A stretch of 64,000 nucleotides of DNA, from positions 71,918,615 through 71,982,614 of the forward strand of contig NC_080179.1 of the NCBI RefSeq assembly GCF_950295315.1, given 5' to 3'. Positions 53,555 to 63,640 of the stretch are shown here, piece after piece (within the stretch, counting starts at the first letter, position 1; the number at the start of each line of letters is the position of its first letter). Below the pieces are notes generated by a model. That model was not told the DNA's origin and did no database searches. It saw nothing but the letters and a program-made list of their open reading frames with translations. The translations under genes were made by a program, and so were the position numbers. This stretch comes from Erinaceus europaeus. Its lineage: Eukaryota; Chordata; Mammalia; Eulipotyphla; Erinaceidae.

Positions 53555-54255
53555 TTATTTATTTTCTTTTTTCCCCCTTTACTGGGGGATTGATGTTTTA
53601 CATTTGACAGTAAGTACAAAAGTTTGTACATACATAACATTTCTTAGTTTTCCACATAAAAATATAACCCCCACTAAGTCCTCTGTCATCCTTTTCCAGG
53701 ACCTGTACTCTCCCCACCATCCACTCCAGAATCTTACTTTGGTGCAATACACCAGCTCCAGTCCAGGTTCTGCTTTGTGTTTTCTCTTCTGATCTTGTTT
53801 TTCAACTTCTGCCTGAGGGTGAGATCATCCCATATTCATCCTTCTGTTTCTGACTTATTTCACTTAACATGATTTCTTCAAGCTTCATCCAAGATGGCTG
53901 ACAATGGTGAAATAACCATTTTAATAGCTGAGTCATATTCCATTGTGTATATAGACCACAACTTGCTCAGCCATTCATCTGTTGTTGGACACCTGGATTG
54001 CTTCCAGGTTTTGGCTATTACAAATTGTGCTGCCAAGAACATATGTGTACACAGATCTTTTTGGATGGGTTTGTTGGGTTCTTTAGGATGTATCTCCAGG
54101 AAAGGAATTGCAGGATCATAGGGTAGGTTCATTTCTAGCCTTCTGAGAGTTCTCCAGACTGCTCTCTCCACAGGGGTTGGGCCAATTGACATTCCCACCA
54201 GCAGTGCAGGAGGATTCCTTTGACCCCACAACCTCTCCAATGTTTGTTGTTGCTA
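53555..54255 (-). mobile_element. LINE-1: ORF2 C-terminus and 3' UTR, 5' truncated
   Basis: T-rich left end, then TACTGGGGGATTGATGTTTT and CAATACACCAGCTCCAGTCC (3' UTR). A 120-codon - strand frame (54240-53878) encodes the ORF2 C-terminus with PYDPAIPFL, ATTDEW-like PTTDEWLSKLW and IYTMEYDSAIK. It is one of the longest intact LINE-1 frames here but covers only the last tenth of ORF2. Confidence 0.92.
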
Positions 54256-54619
54256 CCTTTTCTGATGTATGACATTTTCCCAGGAGTGAAGTGATATCTC
54301 ATTGTTGTCTTTATTTACATTGCTCAGACAATCAATGACTTAGATACTTTTTGGTTTTTATGCTTCAACAATAAAGTCACTTGATAAAATAAATTTGAGA
54401 TTTTTCCTTCTTCCTTTCTTTAACTAGAACTGTTTAGTTGGGATTATCTGATCTTTATAGTTCTGAGAGAAAATATCTTTGAAACATCCTGATTTGATAT
54501 TTTTCCCTTGGTGATGTAGAGAGGGAACTCTTAGCCATTCCTTCTGTTGCTTGTACAGAAAATTGATCTGCTCAAATTTTATTTCTCTCTTAGATTCAAT
54601 GAGATGTCTTTATTTTTAT
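54256..54619. other. Unique DNA
   Basis: The first 100 bp may still be diverged LINE-1 (TCCCAGGAGTGAAGTGATAT). The rest is unassigned. Confidence 0.35.
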
Positions 54620-54860
54620 TTAGTTAGTTATTTTTGCAGCAGAGCTGAAGCTGGGATTTGTGCTTTTACAGCTCTCCCATTCTTAGTAGATGTATATATA
54701 CATACACATATATCTATATATACCACAGGGAGAGACACAGAGAAAGAGAGGCACCAGCAGCACAGCTCCTCTCCTGCAGGTGGGAACCAGGCGTCTGAAG
54801 CTAGTTCACACGTATGATAATATGTACAATCTACCAATGAGCTGGTCTCCACAGTGGCAT
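54620..54860 (-). mobile_element. SINE, reverse orientation, degraded
   Basis: TTGCAGCAGAGCTGAAGCTG, an AT-rich insert (ATATACATACACATATATC), GAGAGACACAGAGAAAGAGA, a short CTCCTGCAGGTGGGAACCAG, decayed head ending AGCTGGTCTCC. Confidence 0.65.
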
Positions 54861-55774
54861 TTAAACACATAGGTTCTTATCATTCTTTAAGTATGGCAAG
54901 ACCAACAGACTGGGAGCAATCACTAGTGAAAATAATTTGTTATAGTCTCTGATCCCGAGGATGAGGAAGCCCTTGCATTGATCAGAAGCTAGAAGCAGAT
55001 GAGAAAACTCCAGCAATAGCCTTTATTGTGGTGTTCACAGGAATACATGGACAAGACCAACAAGCAGGTTTAGAATTGACTCCTTCCAATAATTTGGTGA
55101 TCCTCGGGTATTTTGTACCTGGCCATATGGTTAACAAATACAGGCAGAATAACATTGCTGGGTGTAAGAGCCACATGGAAGAAGCTGTTGGAGTGTGGGT
55201 TCTGGATTGATCAGTTTGCATTTGAGGGACACTTATTCTCAGGCAAGTTATTTTCTATATCTAAGGCGACTCTGTTATGCCCCCTCCTCCAGAGGGAGTG
55301 GTCATGGTATCAGAATACAAGGGGAAAAAAGGTAAGCTATATTTTGTAGAGAATATAAACTTGATCTGTATCCACAAAGAGTTGCATATAGTAGTGGGTA
55401 TTTTGATGATCATTTTATCAAATACTTTTTTGGACTTTCCTTTCTGTTTGCTGAATTAAGGTAGCTTTAGTTTATTGATATATTTCAGAGAACTACTTTT
55501 TATGTCTATGTATTATTTCTATCTTTTCCCCGAAGAATTAATTTCTAATTTTATCTCACTTCTTTAACTCTGGAAGGGGAACTTAATTCATTGTTCTCTT
55601 TAGCTGTTTGAGTTGAATCCTCATTTTCAATTTCACTGGTATACATACTTATTCTAAAAACTTTCCTCTACTGAATATTTGAGCCCTGTCCTGCAGTTCC
55701 AGATATGTGGGAAACTTATAATTCTCAGATGGTCAGTTTCATATTTCTCACTAGCTTAATTTCCATTTTTTAAG
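54861..55774. other. Unique DNA, about 0.9 kb
   Basis: Small frames overlap on both strands without domain or splice support. No repeat was recognised. Confidence 0.4.
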
Positions 55775-56560
55775 TTTTCACTTATAAAATGGAAATACTG
55801 ATGAGACCATAGGATAAGAGGGGTACAGTTCCACACAATCCCCGCCACCGGAACTTGGTGTCCCATCTCCTTTCCTTCTTCTTCTAGCGTTCGCCCTTCT
55901 TCCGTAGCCAGTCAACAGCGTCAGGTTGAAAGCTGTCAGGAGCTGCTTGTTGCTGGCTTTGAAAGTGACTGGGATCCATGTGGATTCAGTCGGCTAGGAG
56001 GGATTGTCAGTTTCCCCAATGAATGGGGACTCACGGGATGCACCACGAGAAGGTCGATCCAATGCATCTCCTTTCCTGATAGCTTTCCTATTCTTTAACT
56101 CTCTGGGAGCATGGACCCAGGGTCATTGTGGGTTGCAGAAGGTGGAAGGTCTGGCTTCTGTAATTGCTTCCTCACTGAATGTGGGCTTTGACAGGTTGAT
56201 CCATACTCCCAGCCTGTCTTTCTCTTTTCCATAGTGTGGTGGGGATCTGGAGAGGTGGGGCTCCAGGAAACATTGGTGGGGTCATCTGCCCTGGGAAATC
56301 CTGTTGGCATCATGTTAGCATCTGGAACCTGGTGGCTGAAAAAGACTTAACATATAAAGCAGAACAAATTGTTGACTAATCATGAATCTAAGGGCAAGAA
56401 TATTGCAGGTGAAGATTTGGGGGTCTCCAATTTTGAAAAAGCTAGTAGGTCTATTTTAGGTATATTCTAAGGGGCCCATGACCCAACTAGTTTTTGCCTG
56501 TGCCTGACATCTAACATGCAGGTGACCTAAGCTATTGTTTGGGGGGATGGTGAGCCTATT
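55775..56560 (-). mobile_element. LINE-1 3'-terminal copy split by a retroposon
   Basis: AAATGGAAATACTGATGAGA, GGATAAGAGGGGTACAGTTC, then after the insert TTTCCTGATAGCTTTCCTAT, TCTGGCTTCTGTAATTGCTT and TTGTTGACTAATCATGAATC, extending to the CTGACATCTAACATGCAGGT point of the long copy at 15396. Confidence 0.88.
55877..56064 (-). mobile_element. 188-bp retroposon of unknown parentage
   Basis: Inserted in LINE-1 with exact 13-bp target duplications CATCTCCTTTCCT (55864-55876 and 56065-56077). On the - strand it ends in CTAGAAGAAGA, a purine-rich 3' end. It is not a tRNA-SINE: no A or B box is visible. A 146-bp part recurs at 39505-39650. Confidence 0.85.
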
Positions 56561-56744
56561 TTAAGTTTTTGGAAGAAGTGCCTTTTGTTTATATTAGCAT
56601 TTTGTTATAGAATGCTGCGTTCTAATTTTGGAATTTGACCTTTACTTGCAGTGTAAGATATAGCAGTTTTCATAGCCGTTACGTTCAGTTGCTGAAAAGA
56701 AATATTCACTATTATTGGAATTTAGAGTTTGATTTATCTATTGT

Positions 56745-57386
56745 TTTTTTTTGTTTGTAATTATTATTATTTTTTTTTATTTAAGAAAGGATTAATTAAC
56801 AAAACCATAGGGTAGGAGGGGTACAACTCCACACAATTCCCACTGCCCAATCTCCATATCCCACCCCTCCCCCAATAGCTTTCCCATTCTCTATCCCTCT
56901 GGGAGCATGGACCCAGGGTCATTGAGGGTTGCAGAAGGTAGAAGGTCAGGCTTCTGTAATTGCTTCCCCGCTGAACATGGGCGTTGACTGGTCGGTCCAT
57001 ACTCCCAGTCTGCCTCTCTCTTTCCCTAGTAGGGTGTGTCTCTGGGGAAGCGGAGCTCCAGGACATATTGGTGGGGTCTTCAGTCCAGGGAAGCCTGGCC
57101 AGCATCCTGATGGCATCTGGAACCTGGGGACTGAAAAGAGAGTTAACATACAAAAACATACAAAAATGATGAATGAAATAGTGGGGGTTGTATTGTTAAA
57201 TGGGAATCTGGGGAATGTTATGCATGTAAAAAAAAAAAAAGAAATAGAAACGCAAAGCAGAAATTGACTGAGTTTGGAGTATGGCACCAAAGTAAGAAAG
57301 CAGAAGTACACTAGAGTTTGCAGTGAGTACCTCCCTAATACTTCCTCTCCACTTTTCCAAGCTTTGGGTCCATGATTGCTCAACAA
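56745..57386 (-). mobile_element. LINE-1 with 5' inversion (twin-primed)
   Basis: The left part (56745-57150) is a - strand LINE-1 3' end nearly identical to 8560-8959. The right part (57165-57386) is LINE-1 3' region in + orientation (GTATGGCACCAAAGTAAG, CACTTTTCCAAGCTTTGGGT), the text that should lie just upstream in the - sense. The 17-bp duplication TTTGATTTATCTATTGT flanks the whole (56728-56744, 57387-57403), so it is one insertion with an inverted 5' portion. Confidence 0.88.
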
Positions 57387-57403
57387 TTTGATTTATCTAT
57401 TGT

Positions 57404-57762
57404 AATGTAAGGTTTTCAGGTCATTTTTATTTAAGTCATCTATGTTCCGACAAGTTATTTTTATTCACTTGGCCTCAAGCTGAGAGATTTGTGTTAAATT
57501 CTAATATATTTTTTTGTTATTTTAATCATTTTCTTTAGGATTTTTTATGTATTGTATTCTCTATGAATGATTTTTCTGTGTCATTGGTAATAGAAAAATA
57601 TATGATATTTTCATTATGAATCTTAACTGTAAGATATCAAAATATCTTTTGCTCCTTTAATACTTTATATCTGAAACTTTTTCAGATATGAACTTTATGA
57701 TCAACAAACACTGCATCATTTACTTTTACTTTCTAGTATTCATTTTCCACCTTTTATTTTTT
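57404..57762. other. Unique AT-rich DNA
   Basis: About 360 bp, nothing recognised. Confidence 0.4.
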
Positions 57763-58035
57763 ATATTTAATAATTTATTTTCCCTTTTGTTGCCCTTGTT
57801 GTTGTCGTTATTATTGTTGTTGTTACTGATATCATCGTTACATAGGACAGAGAGAAATGGAGAGTGGAGAGGAAGACAAAGGGGGTAGAGAAAGATAGAC
57901 ACCTGAAGACCTGCTTCACTGTTTTTGAAGTGACTCCCTTGCAGGTGGGGAGCCAGGGGCTCAACCGGCATCCTTATGCTGGTCCTTGCACTTTGCGCAC
58001 ATGCGCTTAACCCGCTGCACTACCACCCGACTCCC
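57763..58035 (-). mobile_element. Full-length long-type SINE
   Basis: TTATTTTCCCTTTTGTTGCC, (GTT)n, GGACAGAGAGAAATGGAGAG, GCAGGTGGGGAGCCAGGGGC, head GCTGCACTACCACCCGACTC. CACC(C)TTTTATTTTT flanks both sides. Confidence 0.93.
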
Positions 58036-58214
58036 TCACCCTTTTATTTTTAACTTTTCTTAATTTATCCCATTTAAAATTATATATGTGTTTCTGTATA
58101 CAGCATAGAGTTAAATCTTGGCATTTTATAAGATAAGAGATTTATTTGGCCTCAAATCTATGTTGAGTTCATGTTTATATGTTCATACACACCTACTTAC
58201 TAAAAAATAAAATC

Positions 58215-58437
58215 ATTGGGGCTGGGTGGTGGTGCAGCTCATTGAGTGCATGTCGCAATGTGCAGTGACTCAGGTTCAAGCCCCCAGTCCTCATCTGCAA
58301 GGGGAAAGCTTTGTAAGTGGTGAAGCAGAGTGGCAGATGTCTTTCTACCTCTCTCCCTTCTATATCACCCCCTTCCCTCTCGATTTTTGGCTGTCTCTAT
58401 CCAGTAAATAAATAAAACTAATAAAAATAAAATAAAA
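58215..58437 (+). mobile_element. SINE, forward (short B type)
   Basis: TGGGGCTGGGTGGTGGTGCA head, CAGGTTCAAGCCCCCAGTCC, CT-rich body, tail AATAAATAAAACTAATAAAA. Confidence 0.88.
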
Positions 58438-58519
58438 TCATTGTATTAATTATTTCCTTCTCTTCTTTTGATATTTCTTGCCATATAACATTATTTTTTG
58501 TGATTTTTAAAATTATTTA

Positions 58520-59065
58520 TTAATTTATTTATAAAATAAAAAATATTGAGAAGCCCATATGATAAGAGGGATACAATTTCACACAATGTCCACCACCAGA
58601 GTTCTGTATCCCCTCCTCTCCCTTGAAAGCTCTCCTATTCTTTTTTTTTTTTTAAATATCTTTATTTATTTGTCATATAGAGACAGCCAGAAATCAAGAG
58701 GGAAGGGGGTGATAGAGAAAGAGAGAGACGCCTGCAACACTGTTTTACCGCTCACAAAGCTTTCCCCCTGTAGGTGGGGACCAGGGTCTCAAACTTGAGT
58801 CCTTGCACATTGTAACATGTGTGTTCAACCAGGTGCACCATCACCTGGTCCAGTTCTAGTCTTGATCCCTCTGGGAGCATGGGCCCAGGATCATTATGGG
58901 GTGCAGAAGGTGGAAGGTCTGGCTTCTGTAATGCTTGATCCATACTCCCAGCCTGTTTCTGTCTTTCCCTATTGGGTCTGGACTCTGTAGAGGTGGGGCT
59001 CCAGGGTACACTGGTGAGGTCCTCTGTCCAGGGAATTCTGGTTGACATCACGGTAACACCTGCAA
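58520..59065 (-). mobile_element. LINE-1 3'-terminal copy split by a SINE
   Basis: ATAAAAAATATTGAGAAGCC, ATAAGAGGGATACAATTTCA, then beyond the SINE TGATCCCTCTGGGAGCATGG, GGGTACACTGGTGAGGTCCT and CACCTGCAACTTGGTGGCTG. The ATTG...GAACATG section present in other copies is shortened (58933). Confidence 0.8.
58648..58855 (-). mobile_element. SINE (short B type) nested in LINE-1
   Basis: T11 run, TATCTTTATTTATTTGTCAT, GAAATCAAGAGGGAAGGGGG, head CCAGGTGCACCATCACCTGG. Confidence 0.88.
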
Positions 59066-59084
59066 CTTGGTGGCTGAAATTCCC

Positions 59085-59160
59085 GGGTTTAAAGCAGCCT
59101 CCTTGCAGAGCTCATACCAGGTGTTGTCCCCAAGCCACCATTTTGGCTTTGTCCCACATT
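59085..59160 (-). mobile_element. LINE-1 5' end scrap
   Basis: On the - strand the text GACAAAGCCAAAATGGTGGC is the start region of a LINE-1 5' UTR. Only about 75 bp remain, next to a LINE-1 3' copy. Confidence 0.5.
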
Positions 59161-59161
59161 C

Positions 59162-59378
59162 TTTTTTAAAAATATTTTTTAAATTTTATTATCTTTATTT
59201 ATTTATTGGATAGAGACATCCAGAAATTGAGAGGGAAGGGGGATATAGAGAGGGAGAGAAACAGAGAGATACCTGAAATACTGCTTTACCACTCACAAGG
59301 CTTTCCCCCTGCAGGTGGGGACCAGGGGCTCAAACTCAGGTCCTTGTACATTTTAACAGGTGTGCCACCACTTGGCCT
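59162..59378 (-). mobile_element. SINE (short B type)
   Basis: TTTTATTATCTTTATTTATT tail, GAAATTGAGAGGGAAGGGGG, CCCCCTGCAGGTGGGGACCA, head GTGTGCCACCACTTGGCCTC. Confidence 0.9.
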
Positions 59379-59987
59379 CCCATTCCACACACTTTCATAT
59401 GTTGGTCACATAGAAAGGTTTTAAATCTTGTTAACAGTTAGGTAGATGCAAAATATCTTTAACTCTCATCTGATTTTTTAGTCAGTAAGTTCCCTTTTCT
59501 CATAATTTCCTTTTCTTTCCCTTCGTATTTAGTAGTAGAACTCTATATTGTCAGACCGTGCAGAAAATGTTTAGCAGTTTCCTTTACCTCCTTTCTAACT
59601 ATCTTTTTTTTCTTCTCCTAGTCCTTCAAATATATATCATGCTCATCGTTGGTATCTATATCAATGCTTATCTGGTTACTTTGGTTTTCCAATAACTTCT
59701 TCATGAAGGTCTCTTGAAAAAAATAGTTCCTGAGCTCTTACTTATTCACAATACCTTATGGCTTTTATACTTGATGAGTAATTTATTTAGCTACAACATT
59801 CTTGATTCATAGCTTAATTTCAAAAAACAGATACCCAAGTTACTAATCATATCCCCTTTCTCTAAAATTAATACTGTTGTATAGTTATAGTAATATTTTA
59901 TTGCTTTATTTTTATAATCTTGCCACGTAAGTATACATTTATAATATGCATTTTACTTTGGACTGTTAAGGATTATAGAAAAAAAAA
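59379..59987. other. Unique DNA
   Basis: About 600 bp, AT-rich, no exon or repeat recognised. Confidence 0.4.
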
Positions 59988-60230
59988 AAAGGAAAAATGG
60001 CCACCTGGAGTGGAGGATTTGTAGTGCCAGCACCAAGCTCCAATGATAATCTAGGAGGAAAAAAAATTTTTTTGGTGGTCCAATTGGTGGTTCAGTGGAT
60101 AAAGCATTGGATTCTCAAGCATGAGGTCCTGAGTTTGATCCTGGGTAGCACATGTACCAGAGTGATGTCTGGTTCTTTTTCTCTCTCTTCCTATCTTTCT
60201 CGTAAGTAGATAAATAAACCCTTAAAAAAT
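59988..60230 (+). mobile_element. SINE fragment followed by a compact SINE
   Basis: 59995-60070 (GAGTGGAGGATTTGTAGTGC ... AATGATAATCTAGGAGG) is the forward middle of the long-tail SINE. 60075-60225 is a complete compact SINE: GGTTCAGTGGATAAAGCATT, TGAGTTTGATCCTGGGTAGC, CAGAGTGATGTCTGG, tail AATAAACCCTTAAAAAATAA. Confidence 0.85.
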
Positions 60231-60489
60231 AAAAATAATTTTGTCATGCAATATAATTCACCATGGCTTATATTTAGTACAGTCACAATTAATAATGCCA
60301 GCAATTCAATTTCAAGTATGTATGTTCAGTTCTCTAAATTCCACACACGAGTGAAACCATCCTGTGGTTGCTTACTTCATTAAGCATAATGGTTTTGAGT
60401 TCCATTCTTTTTATTCCAAAGGATGTAAAATTTTCTTTTTTATTGCTGAGTAGTACTCCATTGAATATATGTTCCATAATTTTTATTTT

Positions 60490-60806
60490 CTTTTCTTGCC
60501 TCTAGGGTTATCAGTGGGTCTCAGTACTTGCACTCTGAATCTGCTGCTACTGGTGGCCATTTTTTCCATTTCCATTGTTGTTGCTGTTACTATTATTGTT
60601 GCTGTAGTTGGATAAACAGAGAGAAATGGAGAGAGGAGGGGAAGACAGAGAGGGGGAGAGAAAGACAGACACCTGCAGACCTGCTTCACCGCCTGTGAAG
60701 TGACTCCCCTGCAGGTGGGGAGCCGGGGGCTCGAACTGGGATCCTTAGTCGGTCCATGTGCTTTGTACCACCTGCACTTAACCCACTGTGCTACTACCCG
60801 ACTCCT
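60490..60806 (-). mobile_element. SINE, extended long type
   Basis: Includes the extra tail block GCCTCTAGGGTTATCAGTGG ... GGTGGCCATTTTTTCC, then (TTG)n, body, GTGACTCCCCTGCAGGTGGG, GGGGCTCGAACTGGGATCC and head CTGTGCTACTACCCGACTCC. Confidence 0.92.
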
Positions 60807-61070
60807 TCCTGTTTATCTTTATAGAGTTTTCTCTTGATGTACAGAAGTTTTTAAATTTTGATATATTTCTATTTGTTCAATATTGTTTTTTTGTTTTTGT
60901 TTGCCCATGGGATGAAGTCTCCAAAGACATCTTTAGTGTTAATGTCATAAAGTGTTTCACCGATATGTTCTTCTATGTATTTTACACTTTCAGGTCTAAT
61001 TCCCAGATCTTCATTCCATTTTGAGTTAATTTTGGTGTGAGATGTTAATTGGTTGTCTAGTTTCATTTTT

Positions 61071-61344
61071 TTAAATATTTATTTATTCCCTTTTGTTGTC
61101 CTTGTTGTTTTATTGTTATAGTTATTATTGATATTGTCATTGTTGGATAGGACAGAGAGAAATGGAGAGAGGAGGGGAAGACAGAAATGGGGAGAGAAAG
61201 ACAGACACCTGCACACCTGCTTCACCGCCTGTGAAGCGACCCCCCTGCAGGTGGGAAGCCGGGGGCTTGAACCGGGATCCTTACACCTGGCCCTTGTGCT
61301 TTGTGCCACATGCGCTTAACCCACTGTGCTACCACTCGACTCCC
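61071..61344 (-). mobile_element. Full-length long-type SINE nested in LINE-1
   Basis: All modules are present. Target duplications TAGTTTCATTTTTT (61058-61071) and TAGTTTCAATTTTT (61345-61358). Confidence 0.95.
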
Positions 61345-61400
61345 TAGTTTCAATTTTTTACCTGTGGCTCTCCAATTCTGCCAACACCACTTTTTAATGA

Positions 61401-62157
61401 GAACTTCTCAAATGAGCACTTCAGAAGGAATCATTTGAGAAGGGCAAGTGGGCCTTCTAAACATGTCCTTATAGCCCAATGATACTTCACATCAAATTCA
61501 GTGAACCTGAAAATGGATGAGTTCAACCAAACTAAACAGAATAAAAAAAGAGGAAACAAAGAAAGACAACCCCAAACCCTTCAGAAGATGGCAGGACCTA
61601 GACTGGCTTTCTCAATCAATGAGCATATGCCAGGACTGTGTAGCTCCTGTCCACTGCGGCTGCTCTGACTGACAGCTGGACCAGCAGTTCCTTCTTATCA
61701 AACCAGAAGCGACAGCAGCTGTGATCAAAGCATTCTGTCAACTGTCACTGGGAATGAATTTCTGCTTTGTGCTGTTCAGAGATCCCTATTGTGTCAGTAT
61801 GGGGACTCTTAGTGAGACTTGTGGGGAAATGGTTTTGCAAGAAATGCAGAATAAGATCTCTTCAATGTGACCCATAGAGGATTATGGCGCTTGTAGGATT
61901 ATCAGTTTCATTATTTTATGCTTTACTGAAAATGAGCCTTGTTTGCCTTCTACTTGAGTCTTCTTTGCTCATCTTCATTGATTTGACCTTAAATATTTAT
62001 GTATACAGGTGTTATTTTTAACTAACAGATAAATAATAAAGAACAGATGCAGATACCTCAATTTCCTTGTAGGAATGTCTAATATCTATTTGTTTTTATT
62101 ATCACACATTTGTGTTAGCTGCTATTATAGTTGTGTAACTCATAATGTATACATTTT
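61401..62157. other. Unique DNA, about 0.75 kb
   Basis: The first 150 bp may be decayed LINE. The rest, including a GC-balanced block at 61590-61850, is unassigned and has no open frame with support. Confidence 0.4.
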
Positions 62158-62169
62158 TATGTAATCTCT

Positions 62170-62449
62170 TTTTTAAAATTTTATTTATTTATTCCCTTTT
62201 GTTGCCCTTGTTGTTTTATTGTTGTAGTTATTATTGATGTCGTTGTTGTTGGATAGGACAGAGAGAAATGGAGAGAGGAGGGGAAGACAGAAAGGGGGAG
62301 AGAAAGACAGACACCTGCAGACCTGCTTCACCACCTGTGAAGGGACCTGCCTGCAGGTGGGGAGCCGGGGGTTCGAACCGGGATCCTGACGTGGGTCCTT
62401 GAGCTTAGTGCCACCTGCGCTTAACCCGCTGCGCTACAGCCCGACTTCC
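62170..62449 (-). mobile_element. Full-length long-type SINE, young
   Basis: Very close to the 61071 and 27426 copies: tail TTTATTTATTCCCTTTTGTT, GGAGAGAGGAGGGGAAGACA, GGGGGTTCGAACCGGGATCC, head GCTGCGCTACAGCCCGACTT. Exact target duplication TATGTAATCTCT (62158-62169 and 62450-62461). Confidence 0.96.
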
Positions 62450-62461
62450 TATGTAATCTCT

Positions 62462-62764
62462 ATAGTATAAATGTTTATATCTGTTTTCTGAGGGCATGTG
62501 ACTAAGCATTTTGATTACACGCTAATGATATAATAGTAATGAGCTTTTAGAGAAAAAGAAGTCTCATTCATTCTACCCAGTCCAGGGCCTGAATACCAGA
62601 GAGTGGGTCATCAGTGATTATGTTCAGTGTTTAAATGCATAATTCCTCTGTAGCAGAGAGAAATACATCCGGGGCCTTTAGGGACAAGCATCTTGTAGAG
62701 GGTCTCACAAGAATAAGGAGTAGATCTATAAGAAGTGGAACTGAGCATTGGGTTTTTAAAATCA
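62462..62764. other. Unique DNA
   Basis: About 300 bp, nothing recognised. Confidence 0.4.
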
Positions 62765-62789
62765 TATATTTTATTTGTTCATTTTTTAT

Positions 62790-63013
62790 TATTTAAAAAA
62801 ATATTATTATTATTTTCTTTATTTTATTTGATAGGACAGTAAGAGATTGTGAGGGAAAGGGGAGATAGAGAGGAAGAGACAAAGAGAGATATCTGCAGCC
62901 TTACTTCACCACTTGTGAAGCTCCCCCACTGCAGGTGTGAACTAGTATTTTAACCAGGATCCTTGTGCATGCAAAAGTGTGTGCTCAACCAGGCATGTCA
63001 CCATTCAGCCCCC
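62790..63013 (-). mobile_element. SINE (short B type), degraded
   Basis: ATTTTATTTGATAGGACAGT, GAGATAGAGAGGAAGAGACA, ATCTGCAGCCTTACTTCACC, head AGGCATGTCACCATTCAGCC. Confidence 0.8.
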
Positions 63014-63029
63014 TATTTATTTTATTTAA

Positions 63030-63030
<1 letters not shown>

Positions 63031-63072
<42 letters not shown>

Positions 63073-63094
63073 TACACATATATGTATATATATA
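63031..63094. repeat. (TA)n microsatellite with TATACACA variants
   Basis: About 17 TA units, then TATACACATATATACACATA and GTATATATATA before a G8 run. It marks the tail of the reverse SINE that follows. Confidence 0.93.
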
Positions 63095-63099
63095 GGGGG

Positions 63100-63228
63100 G
63101 GAAGAAAGAGAGAGAGATACCACAAAACAAGTCAACTCTAGCTTATGGTGCTGCTGGTGTTTGAACCTGAGACTTTGGAGCCTCAGCCATGAATGTCTTT
63201 TTGCATAACCATTATGCAGCTCTAATGT
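63100..63228 (-). mobile_element. Short SINE, reverse
   Basis: AGCTTATGGTGCTGCTGGTG, TTTGAACCTGAGACTTTGGA and TGCATAACCATTATGCAGCT are the reverse of the 23611-type SINE. Confidence 0.8.
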
Positions 63229-63389
63229 GCTGTAGATTGTCAAGATCAGGTTTTTATAGGCTTGAGCAGTATCTCAACTAGCTAACTTACTCACTTCAAC
63301 TAGAACTCCTTAAAAGCACACACATTCCTTACTCTTTCTGTCTCCCCTTATGTCCGCCCTCCTTCTTTCGTTCCCTCCCCTTCTCTTTC

Positions 63390-63640
63390 TTTCATCATTG
63401 TACTAGGGGATTATGTTTCAAAGTACAGTTGTTAGTACATGAATACAATTTCCCATGTCCCCATGATAGGTGTCTGCAAAGACTCTAACCCCCAGCTTAT
63501 GGTTTTGTTTCTTTTTCCCACCATTAGGCATCTGGAATCCACCATTGTTCCCTTCCTTCTCTTTCCTCAGAATCCTTTACTTTAGTGCAATACATTCAGA
63601 GAAGACACTGAAGCTTTATATAATTTCTGTGGTTTGGGCT
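63390..63640 (-). mobile_element. LINE-1 3' terminus, 5' truncated
   Basis: GTACTAGGGGATTATGTTTC, ATGAATACAATTTCCCATGT, TTACTTTAGTGCAATACATT parallel 13920-14040 and 53575-53760. Confidence 0.75.

Larger units (their letters stand above)
60250..61400 (-). mobile_element. LINE-1 ORF2 fragments with two nested SINEs
   Basis: 60280-60480 reads as the ORF2 C-terminus on - (TGAGTAGTACTCCATTGAAT). 60830-61070 gives ORF2 residues IRPESVKYIEEHIGETL in a 65-codon - strand frame, continuing past the second SINE with CTCCAATTCTGCCAACACCA. Intervening ORF2 text is lost. Confidence 0.85.

Noticed and set aside
53878..54240. 120-codon - strand frame as a host exon
   Set aside because: It is the LINE-1 ORF2 C-terminus (IYTMEYDSAIK and neighbours), continuous with a LINE-1 3' UTR.
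56767..57386. Overlapping 112-146-codon frames on both strands
   Set aside because: They arise in the low-stop LINE-1 3' UTR. The same frames appear in other copies and break freely.
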